Virus record (IMG/VR): IMGVR_UViG_3300044712_001627
Coordinates: 1 to 48,081 of that record
From: a virus
Length of the DNA: 48,081 bases
Direction: 5' to 3' (one strand)
The first letter of the stretch is position 1; each line of letters starts with the position of its first letter. A program made the position numbers and the translations under genes. The notes under the pieces were generated by a model. The model was not told where the DNA came from. It saw only the letters and a program-made list of their open reading frames with translations, and made no database searches. This document shows, in pieces, positions 39,774 to 46,526 of the stretch.

Positions 39774-40874
39774 CTATTTTCGGTCACAGATCATATCAAC
39801 GACCTTACGAACATCCGTTCGCAGATTATTAATAGACAGGTCCCGTGGTTTTGCGTTTGAAGAACCAGTCGGCTTGAGCTCTTTTCTCGCAGCAGGCTTC
39901 GTTGCTGGGCGGAAGGATCGAACGCGGGTTTGGCATTCCTTGTATGCCTTGTCCGCGATCGCTAGGGCTTGTTCGATATTTTGTGGGAAGGATTGGCGGC
40001 AAAGAATTTCGATCCGATCGGTTACCATTTCTTGAAAGGAACCTTTATAATCAGGATCGTTTTTCTTAACCGTCGCTTCCCATTGCGTAACGGCGGAGGC
40101 GATAGCGTTGACTTGCGTCTTGAACGCTTCTTCCTTCGTTTTGGCAGAGTCCTTTTTAACATCCGCCACCGTTCGCTCCGAGCGGGATTTTGCAAGCCGG
40201 GCTTCTTGGATCTCTTTTGCATCCGCCTCGGTTAGAGTTCCCTCTTCCACTCGCTTGGCGAGGTCCGGGGTTAGCTCTTTCCCAATGTGAACCTTCACGT
40301 TCCGCGTCATGGCTTCAAGGTGCTCGGCAAAAAGTGCCGGATTTTCCTTAGCTTCCGCGGCCAACATGAGGGCTTCTTGCAAATCCTTATCGGATATCGA
40401 ATGTTGCTGGCAGAATTCGTGAAGAGCCATTGCTGGCTCGACAAACGCCTTCTGCTGTTCGAGGGTTGCTTGCAGGGTATCCACCTTTGCAAGGGCCTCC
40501 TTTTTCTCCTTCTGCACTTGCTTCCAACGAGGGTGGGTGTGGAAGGGAGGCTTTTCCTCTTCTTTTTCCTCTTCTCCCTCTTCGGATTGATTCTCTTCGG
40601 CATCAGGGTCTTCCTCTTCGGCCGCCGGTTCTTCTTCCGCGGCCTCGGATTCTTCCTGATCGGTTTCAGAAGATTGCTCTTCTTGGGTCGACTCCTCGGA
40701 AACTGGCGAGGTTTCCTTTTCCTCAACCTCTTCTTCATGCCCAATAGCGGCAATGGTTTCGGCTAAGGTTTTTTCACCGCCTTCCGCTGACGAGGCGGAA
40801 CGCTGCACGTCTGGAGATGCGGTTGACGAAGCCGCTTCTCGGTTAGCTTTTGCGTCTGTTGTTGGTAGGGGCAT
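39774..40874 (-). CDS. Capsid scaffolding protein
   Basis: 366 aa. An extremely acidic low-complexity region (residues ~45-105, mostly E, with D/S/A) is followed by helical segments rich in K/E (KEALAKVDTLQATLEQQKAF), and the C-terminus is basic. This is the typical layout for a scaffold between portal and capsid. It directs procapsid assembly and is lost on maturation. Confidence 0.8.
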   Translation of the reverse strand: MPLPTTDAKANREAASSTASPDVQRSASSAEGGEKTLAETIAAIGHEEEVEEKETSPVSEESTQEEQSSETDQEESEAAEEEPAAEEEDPDAEENQSEEGEEEKEEEKPPFHTHPRWKQVQKEKKEALAKVDTLQATLEQQKAFVEPAMALHEFCQQHSISDKDLQEALMLAAEAKENPALFAEHLEAMTRNVKVHIGKELTPDLAKRVEEGTLTEADAKEIQEARLAKSRSERTVADVKKDSAKTKEEAFKTQVNAIASAVTQWEATVKKNDPDYKGSFQEMVTDRIEILCRQSFPQNIEQALAIADKAYKECQTRVRSFRPATKPAARKELKPTGSSNAKPRDLSINNLRTDVRKVVDMICDRK

Positions 40875-40877
40875 AAG

Positions 40878-43007
40878 TTACTGAACACCCGCCGAGGTTT
40901 GATTAGCTCGGCTGGGAAATTGATTCTGGCGGGTAGGCTGGGCCTCGCCAGATGGGGGAGGGCCGGATGCTTGGGGCTCTTGGCCAGGAGCGGGTGCACC
41001 CATTCCTAGCGCGCCCATAGGCATCTGCATCCCCATAGGGAAGCAATCGTCGATCTCGAGCGTCTCGTCGAGGCGGCGCAGGGTCTCTTGCGCGATGAAC
41101 ATCGGCGAGGCGCCAGCGGCTTGTAAAATCGGTGCGGCTACTTGCCAGTTGGACATTTCAAGCGCCTTGTTCGGACGGCCTGACGAAGCGGCGACGATAT
41201 CGAGATAAACGAGGTTAACGAAATCTTCTTTATTCTGGAAATCGTCAGTCCAAACAGAGCCGGGACCAGCAATCCGCTCAACCGTGGCTTTTGGCAAAAC
41301 CTTTAAGCACATCTCGCCAACACAGTTAGCAACGACGGAGAGGAACGTGTCGAGGTCGTCCACATTCGAGGCGGCGAGGGATACCCGCGATTCCTCGTGG
41401 ATTGTCGCCGCGGTGGCTGTTCCTTTGTTCGAGCCAGGTTTCAGTGGAGTTGGCTCGGAACCGAGGGTGTAATAGAGGTCCTGGCTGAGCGGGGTTGTAT
41501 CGTGGGCGAGTGAGTCGATAGGATCTTTAATCCGCGGGACGAAGATCTTGGTAAGGTCGGTGTTTTGAGGAACCTTTAAGGGGATGACATCACCGGGCCG
41601 GGCGACTTTCAGCTTATCAATATCCTCTTGCGAAAGGCTCCCATCAATCGTGAAATATAATGGCTCGTTCCCCACTCGATGATCCCTCAACGAATCCCGC
41701 GAGCGGTTCCATTCTTTCTGAGCCGGGCGCATGATGTCGATGTCAGAGGGCGGATAAACACTCGCCTTCGATTTGGTGTTCGGATCGACTAGCACCTTAT
41801 TAAACGTCAAGGCAAAGATCGGCCAAACACAATTCGTATCGGGGAAGATAGGTTGAGGTGCCTGAACATAGTCATCGTGACCTTGCATTATGACAAACTC
41901 CGATTTGGAGTCGAGGTCCCACACCTTCCATATCGTTACCGGGAAAGGTGGAGGTAGCTCATTGTTCGTTTGGTTGCCGGTAGTGACCGCAGGCACCTCA
42001 AAAGAGCGCGACGAATCGGAGACATCGGTGCGTTCAATCTCCGTTCCGAAGAAAGCGTTAACCTCGTCGAGGTCCATATTAAATTCCTGGGCGATCCATC
42101 TTGCACCGACGAAGCCTTCGAGGCAGGTGCAGCGCTTGTCGACGATAATAGACAAGGGCGAGGGGAATTGGAAAATAACCCGCTCGTTATCGTTTTGCGG
42201 CTCGCCGAGGAGGAGGCCGTTGTTAAGGCTGGCGACGAGGGACCGCAGATCCTCGACCTCTGCGGAATCGTCATTGATATCTCCAGCAGCAATCTTATCA
42301 ACGAGGACCTTGATCCTCCCGAGCCGTTCCTTTGCAGTGCTTTCCGTATCAAGGCGGGACAGGGTTCCCTCATTCGGTTGCACGAGATCGACCGTCATAT
42401 ACCCCACTCCGCAAATGCAAACTGTTCGAATCAGCTGCTTCATCGAAGTTTTCAATGGCGGTTGCTGGTTATCTTGGAACCATTGGAAAAGGGTCTCGAG
42501 CGTCTGGCCAACCTTATCCAGCATGTCGCGTTGCAACCGCCCCTGCGCGTAATCGGTTAACAAAAGCTGGGAGGCAGCTATGGTCTCGGGCATAGCACCG
42601 GGGAGAGGCATTTGAGCGGCCAGAATAGATTCCATTCTGCCATCCCAGACTTTGAAATCGAGCCGTTTCTTGCGGCGGGCCTTCGTTTTCGGATTGCGGG
42701 CGTAGAGCTGCGCGACCTTCATCTCCATTTGGTGGAGGCAGAAGTTGGCAACGTAACGGGTTTCTTCATGGATCGACTCTTGCCCAACCCATTGCAAGCC
42801 CGCGACGAAATCCATATTAGCAATCATGCGGTCGAACTGCGGCTTGAAATAAGTCTTCGCATCTTCAACGGTGGCAATCCAACGCTTAACGTGGGCGGAG
42901 ACAGAGGCGGCGGGCTCGTCCGATTCCGGCTCGACGGGGGCCACGGCGGTTTCCCCACTTGGGTTAAACGATTTAATTTCAGGATTTTGATCTTCGTAGG
43001 GGTCCAT
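40878..43007 (-). CDS. Portal protein
   Basis: 709 aa, between TerL and scaffold. Residues ~40-110 hold VKRWIATVEDAKTYFKPQFD and a helical stretch ending in ARNPKTKARRKKRL. The middle has PSDIDIMRPAQKEWNRSRDS and the NEPLYFTIDG loop. The C-terminus is Pro/Gln-rich. This size and the motif layout fit podovirus portals that form the dodecameric DNA channel. Palindrome copy 8 lies inside codons ~9-17. The start lies just after TerL's stop (TGATATG). Confidence 0.8.
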   Translation of the reverse strand: MDPYEDQNPEIKSFNPSGETAVAPVEPESDEPAASVSAHVKRWIATVEDAKTYFKPQFDRMIANMDFVAGLQWVGQESIHEETRYVANFCLHQMEMKVAQLYARNPKTKARRKKRLDFKVWDGRMESILAAQMPLPGAMPETIAASQLLLTDYAQGRLQRDMLDKVGQTLETLFQWFQDNQQPPLKTSMKQLIRTVCICGVGYMTVDLVQPNEGTLSRLDTESTAKERLGRIKVLVDKIAAGDINDDSAEVEDLRSLVASLNNGLLLGEPQNDNERVIFQFPSPLSIIVDKRCTCLEGFVGARWIAQEFNMDLDEVNAFFGTEIERTDVSDSSRSFEVPAVTTGNQTNNELPPPFPVTIWKVWDLDSKSEFVIMQGHDDYVQAPQPIFPDTNCVWPIFALTFNKVLVDPNTKSKASVYPPSDIDIMRPAQKEWNRSRDSLRDHRVGNEPLYFTIDGSLSQEDIDKLKVARPGDVIPLKVPQNTDLTKIFVPRIKDPIDSLAHDTTPLSQDLYYTLGSEPTPLKPGSNKGTATAATIHEESRVSLAASNVDDLDTFLSVVANCVGEMCLKVLPKATVERIAGPGSVWTDDFQNKEDFVNLVYLDIVAASSGRPNKALEMSNWQVAAPILQAAGASPMFIAQETLRRLDETLEIDDCFPMGMQMPMGALGMGAPAPGQEPQASGPPPSGEAQPTRQNQFPSRANQTSAGVQ
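42958..42983. repeat. Genome-wide palindromic motif, copy 8 (inside the portal gene)
   Basis: The core TTAAACGATTTAA (42964-42976) has arms CTTGGG and TTTCAGG. The left arm is the same as in copy 1. It is read as part of the portal's early codons (EIKSFNPSG), so the DNA motif is kept within coding sequence. Confidence 0.8.
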
Positions 43008-43008
43008 A

Positions 43009-44505
43009 TCAGCGGTCCAGATAGGCTAGTTGTTTACGTTGAAGGCGGTTGTTGTCACTTTTCTTGAGCCAGTTAAAGGTTGGGGTCCAATTTACGGGAG
43101 GGCCGTCGTTGCCTTGCTTTTCGATTCTCCGATTCGCGGGGATCATCTTATCGAGGCCGAGACCGAGATGCGCCAAAGCATCGACGAAATCATCGTGCAC
43201 TCCCGCGGGGAAACGGAGCAATTCATCGAGGGCATCACCATACCAAGAGGCGAACCGTGGGAGTCGAACCAATCCGAGGGAGAATCGGCCTCGTATGGAC
43301 TGGGCGCGGGTTGGCTTGTCATGGTGGGCAGATGAGCCCTCGATGTAACAAAAGGTATTCCGCTCTTGCATACGCTGGCGGAGAAACGGCCCGATGGATT
43401 TTAATATCTGGCCGTTCTCACCCCACCAGGTGATGGGTTTGTGCGTAGCGATGAGGTCGAGCATCTTTTCAACGACTGTGCCTGTATCAGCTCGTTTCCA
43501 GAAAAGATCGGGAAGAACCCATGTGACTCCATTTTTATCGACCCCGGAGAGGAGGAGACAAGTTGGATCGGACCGCTGTTTCTCGTCGCAAGCGTGGTCG
43601 GAGGCGGCATAGATTCGCAAATCCGCTAGCGGGGGCAACTCGTTCCGATCGTAAGTATTCGGCACAATCCAATTCCGCTGGAAGTAATCACCGTCTTCCA
43701 AAGTCGGCCTCTGCTGGTGCAAGGCGGCGAAGACTTCTGGATTCCGCATGGCGTCTTTATCGGACTTCGAATCAAACCATTCGGGCCAGAGGGACTCGCC
43801 AACGGCTCTTCCCAACGGATCATTTTGCTCCGCAAAGCGGGGGAGGCGGATGACTTCCCATTCACCTGGTTCGTTCTTTAACAACCGCCCCGCGAGGTCA
43901 TCATCGTGCCAGCGCGTCATGATAAGGATAATGGAACCGTTTTTCTCGAGGCGGGTGCGAAGATCAAACTCATACCAGTTCCACGTTTTTTCCCTACAAG
44001 ATTTGGAGTAGGCGTCTTCTTTCGAAGCAACAGGATCGTCGATGAGTATGAGCTGGGCACCGCGGCCAGTCGGTGACCCTCCGACGCCTACTCCGTAAAA
44101 TGAACTCCCATTCGTGGTGCTCCATTCGGCCGCGGCTCTCGAATCCTCGCGGAGGGTGTAGCCAAGAACGGCGTGATGTTCGTTAATAAGGTTCCTTGCC
44201 CGCCGTCCGAAGGATTCGGCTAGATCAGCGCTGTGCGAGGCACAGATGATCGAGGAACTTGGAGATTGGGCAAGGAACCAGGGAGGGAAAATAACGGAGC
44301 AATAGGTGCTCTTGGCCGAGCGGGGCGGCATGAAGACCATTAACCGTTTCCCTTTCTCGACGGCAACACCGCGCAGCTTCTCGAGGAGAAATAAATGATG
44401 CCGAGCTGGCTCGAATCCACACGTGCGAGCCCAGTCGGGAAGGGCTCGACGGGCCTGACGGCGTTCGAGGAGGGCGGCGGCTGCAATTTCCGGGGTAACG
44501 ATCAT
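43009..44505 (-). CDS. Terminase large subunit (TerL)
   Basis: 498 aa. Walker A is the variant MPPRSAKST (59-67), Walker B LILIDDP (152-158), and WHDDDLAGRLL follows as a coupling segment. The nuclease has an ASDHACDE acidic motif (~305) and VHDDFVDALAH (~440). This is the ATP-driven packaging motor and the headful or site-specific nuclease. The ATG overlaps the stop of the small lipoprotein gene (ATGA). The terminus type cannot be called, but circular closure of the assembly fits headful packaging. Confidence 0.9.
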   Translation of the reverse strand: MIVTPEIAAAALLERRQARRALPDWARTCGFEPARHHLFLLEKLRGVAVEKGKRLMVFMPPRSAKSTYCSVIFPPWFLAQSPSSSIICASHSADLAESFGRRARNLINEHHAVLGYTLREDSRAAAEWSTTNGSSFYGVGVGGSPTGRGAQLILIDDPVASKEDAYSKSCREKTWNWYEFDLRTRLEKNGSIILIMTRWHDDDLAGRLLKNEPGEWEVIRLPRFAEQNDPLGRAVGESLWPEWFDSKSDKDAMRNPEVFAALHQQRPTLEDGDYFQRNWIVPNTYDRNELPPLADLRIYAASDHACDEKQRSDPTCLLLSGVDKNGVTWVLPDLFWKRADTGTVVEKMLDLIATHKPITWWGENGQILKSIGPFLRQRMQERNTFCYIEGSSAHHDKPTRAQSIRGRFSLGLVRLPRFASWYGDALDELLRFPAGVHDDFVDALAHLGLGLDKMIPANRRIEKQGNDGPPVNWTPTFNWLKKSDNNRLQRKQLAYLDR

Positions 44506-44615
44506 TTCTGGTAGCGAGCGGCGGGAATGGTATAGGTAACGGTTTTGCCCTCGACTGGCTTATTCGTTTGACAACCGGCGAGGACGAGTAACATTAGACA
44601 AGCAAGAAATCGCAT
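44502..44615 (-). CDS. Small lipoprotein (37 aa), o-spanin-like candidate
   Basis: The ORF is 38 codons long, starting at 44615. MRFLACLMLLVLAGC is a lipoprotein signal with the lipobox LAGC, followed by a short periplasmic tail QTNKPVEGKTVTYTIPAARY. It overlaps the previous gene by 22 nt and TerL by 4 nt. The size is typical of outer-membrane spanin subunits, which would pair with the coiled-coil membrane protein at 45557. Confidence 0.65.
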   Translation of the reverse strand: MRFLACLMLLVLAGCQTNKPVEGKTVTYTIPAARYQK

Positions 44616-45055
44616 GAGTGTAACTCCGCACGGGTAGGGGCGATAACACCGACAGGAATGCCCGTAACTGGATGGGGTTGAGGTTCATACAGGGCAAGGC
44701 GCACTGGATTCAACGAGGTCACAGCGAAATTAACGCAATGTTTCTCGCCCTTCATCGCTTCGGGAAAATACATGAAAAGGCCGAAGGCGGCGGCAGCATC
44801 ATTCTTGCTGGAGAAAGCATGAATCTCATGAGCGTGTTGTTTGGCCAGCCAGGAGAACTTATCGCAATCCCTCCGCGAGGAAAGCCATTTCCGCCAATCG
44901 AGGGCGGCATAGCGTTGAGCAAGACTGGCGGTGAATTCCCCTTCAAGGAAATCGAGTTCAAACGCCTCATACGAGTAATCCAACCAAATCATGTTAGACC
45001 ACTCGACGATCTCAAGTTTCAGAACAGCCTCGGCTATGTCCGTGCGAGAAATCAT
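44594..45055 (-). CDS. Papain/transglutaminase-like cysteine peptidase, endolysin candidate
   Basis: 153 aa. RRDCDKFSWLAKQHAHEIHA (Cys) and HCVNFAVTS (His), followed by LALYEPQ, follow the Cys-His-Asn/Gln order of small cysteine-peptidase/transglutaminase-like phage proteins. It lies in the lysis cassette with holin and lipoproteins and overlaps the upstream lipoprotein gene by 4 nt. No other lysin is visible. The murein target is inferred. Confidence 0.6.
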   Translation of the reverse strand: MISRTDIAEAVLKLEIVEWSNMIWLDYSYEAFELDFLEGEFTASLAQRYAALDWRKWLSSRRDCDKFSWLAKQHAHEIHAFSSKNDAAAAFGLFMYFPEAMKGEKHCVNFAVTSLNPVRLALYEPQPHPVTGIPVGVIAPTRAELHSCDFLLV

Positions 45056-45363
45056 TTTATCGGGTTAAGACCAGCGGCGACACCTTTAGCAATGGCTTCC
45101 GCGAGAAGGGAAACATTCGTCCCCGTAGTTTCTTGGCTTAACTCTCCAACGGAGGCCGATTGACTCTTGTCGGTCTGGATTGCCTTGAATTTCGCAAGGG
45201 CCGAGCGGCCCTCAAAGAACGTGGAGGCCGTGGCTTTCGTGGTGATCGTGCGGGTCGGTTTTCCTTTTTCATCGAGAGTCGAGACATCAGTTTGCGTTGT
45301 GGTGAAACGGGCGCAGCTGGGGAGGGCGAGGATAGCGAGGGCGGTGATGAAGTAGGGTTTCAT
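45052..45363 (-). CDS. Lipoprotein of the lysis cassette
   Basis: 103 aa from MKPYFITALAILALPSCA, with lipobox LPSC; the longer frame from 45408 overlaps the holin and is rejected. The periplasmic part is Thr/Lys-rich with a helical C-terminus (NVSLLAEAIAKGVAAGL). An outer-membrane location is likely. A spanin-like role is possible, though a second lipoprotein (44502-44615) could do the same. Confidence 0.65.
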   Translation of the reverse strand: MKPYFITALAILALPSCARFTTTQTDVSTLDEKGKPTRTITTKATASTFFEGRSALAKFKAIQTDKSQSASVGELSQETTGTNVSLLAEAIAKGVAAGLNPIK

Positions 45364-45560
45364 AATTCTTTGGCTTCGGATACTTTCTTCGCGTTGTTCT
45401 TGCTCCACCAGACGGAGATGGCTAGCATAGCAAGCCCAGCGATACCAGCAATCAACTCTTGGTCGAGTGCGGTTTGCGGAATGATTCCTTTGGCAACCAA
45501 CGAGGCCCCGATAATCGTCAGGGTCTTACGTAAAACCATCGCGAGCATTTCGTTGTTCAT
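45360..45560 (-). CDS. Holin, Pam3 gp28-like
   Basis: 66 aa with two membrane helices (LTIIGASLVAKGII and LIAGIAGLAMLAISVWW) and a basic end. The pattern (VLRKTLTIIGASLVAKGIIP ... SVWWSK) resembles holins of the Pam3 gp28 type. Expected to form inner-membrane lesions that release the lysin. Start and stop overlap both neighbours by 4 nt. Confidence 0.75.
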   Translation of the reverse strand: MNNEMLAMVLRKTLTIIGASLVAKGIIPQTALDQELIAGIAGLAMLAISVWWSKNNAKKVSEAKEL

Positions 45561-45916
45561 TTCTCTCCTTTCGTTGTTTCGGAGTGGGCGATTAGCATTT
45601 CTTTTAAAACATCCATCTTGGACGAGTTCTGGCGGAGGTCCGCTTTGAAATCGGCGTAAGAAGTCACCAGTTGCTGCAATGCCGTTTCCATCTTATCTAT
45701 TCGCTTTTCTCTCTGATTATCCTCGGCCACATGCTTTTGAAGGGTAACACTTCCGGCAAGCTCTATTGCTTGAAGTCGTTTCTCATGGTCGCGGATACAG
45801 GCCGCCTGGTATCCCGCCTGCCAAATGATAGTTCCAATAGCAATAGAACAGGTTACTATCGAGCACACCAGCATGAAGACTTTTATGTCGCGGGAATCTT
45901 TTTCCATAAGGTTCAT
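45557..45916 (-). CDS. Membrane-anchored coiled-coil protein, i-spanin-like candidate
   Basis: 119 aa. One N-terminal membrane helix (VFMLVCSIVTCSIAIGTIIW), then a long charged coiled coil (KHVAEDNQREKRIDKMETAL). It lies directly upstream of the holin in an ATGA overlap. The layout matches inner-membrane spanins or XhlA-type proteins. Its orientation and partner are inferred. Confidence 0.6.
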   Translation of the reverse strand: MNLMEKDSRDIKVFMLVCSIVTCSIAIGTIIWQAGYQAACIRDHEKRLQAIELAGSVTLQKHVAEDNQREKRIDKMETALQQLVTSYADFKADLRQNSSKMDVLKEMLIAHSETTKGEK

Positions 45917-46308
45917 TTCTTACCATCGTCGATGTCGGTTATTTCTACGGTTGGCACTTTCGATTTATCGGAAGTGAATTTGGCCTTATCATTTTCAGGT
46001 TTCTCTTTTACCGCAACCGGCTTTCCTTTGCCCTCGATAACCTTCCCATGATAAGCGCGAAAGTATTCAAGCATTCCCTTAGCAAACTTGGTGTTATTGC
46101 GAGGGATAGTGATTTCGCAATAACCATTCCCAGCGGCGTCAACCTTATTCACGATGAAAGTTTTCTCTCCACCCTCTCTATCAAGATTCGCTTTGACATA
46201 AGCGTTGCACTCATCAATGAGTTCAGCTGGAATGCAAATGCTTTGAAGGTTGTCTTTTCCGGCAAGCAGTGTTACCGATGTTAAAAGCAATGGGATTAAG
46301 GTTTTCAT
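45913..46308 (-). CDS. Small secreted protein
   Basis: 131 aa. MKTLIPLLLTSVTLLAG is a probable signal peptide. The mature part has ICIPAELIDECNAYVKANLD and a Lys-rich tail (VKEKPENDKAKFTSDKSKVP). Two Cys residues lie near the start of the mature part. It overlaps the next gene by 4 nt. Function unknown; an envelope-acting accessory lysis or exclusion protein is possible. Confidence 0.65.
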   Translation of the reverse strand: MKTLIPLLLTSVTLLAGKDNLQSICIPAELIDECNAYVKANLDREGGEKTFIVNKVDAAGNGYCEITIPRNNTKFAKGMLEYFRAYHGKVIEGKGKPVAVKEKPENDKAKFTSDKSKVPTVEITDIDDGKK

Positions 46309-46310
46309 AG

Positions 46311-46526
46311 TTATGCTTTCTGCATCACTTTATTCCATTCAGCGATTGCCTGTTCTTTTGTATCCATCGTAGGGCCTATCCAGTGATAAAGATCTTTCTT
46401 GTTGGCTTGATCCTCCCATCGACTAACTATTTCGCATTCCACCCAGAAACCACAACCGCATTCCTCGATACGAGCGGGATGGCCTTCTTGGCATTTAACC
46501 GCATCAATAATGGCACCAGTTGTCAT
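46311..46526 (-). CDS. Lar-like small zinc protein
   Basis: 71 aa, starting in an ATGA overlap with the LamG gene stop. EECGCGFWVECEIVSRWED followed by TKEQAIAEWNKVM matches the layout of Lar/restriction-alleviation-like and related phage zinc proteins, in which a Cys-rich core is followed by a helix ending in (E/A)-x-W-N. Function unverified; it is placed in the late operon, which is unusual for an anti-restriction protein. Confidence 0.55.
   Translation of the reverse strand: MTTGAIIDAVKCQEGHPARIEECGCGFWVECEIVSRWEDQANKKDLYHWIGPTMDTKEQAIAEWNKVMQKA

Noticed and set aside
40307-40753. 148-aa basic minus-strand frame
   Set aside because: It is an off-frame reading of the acidic Glu-rich scaffold region, which gives Lys/Arg-rich nonsense.
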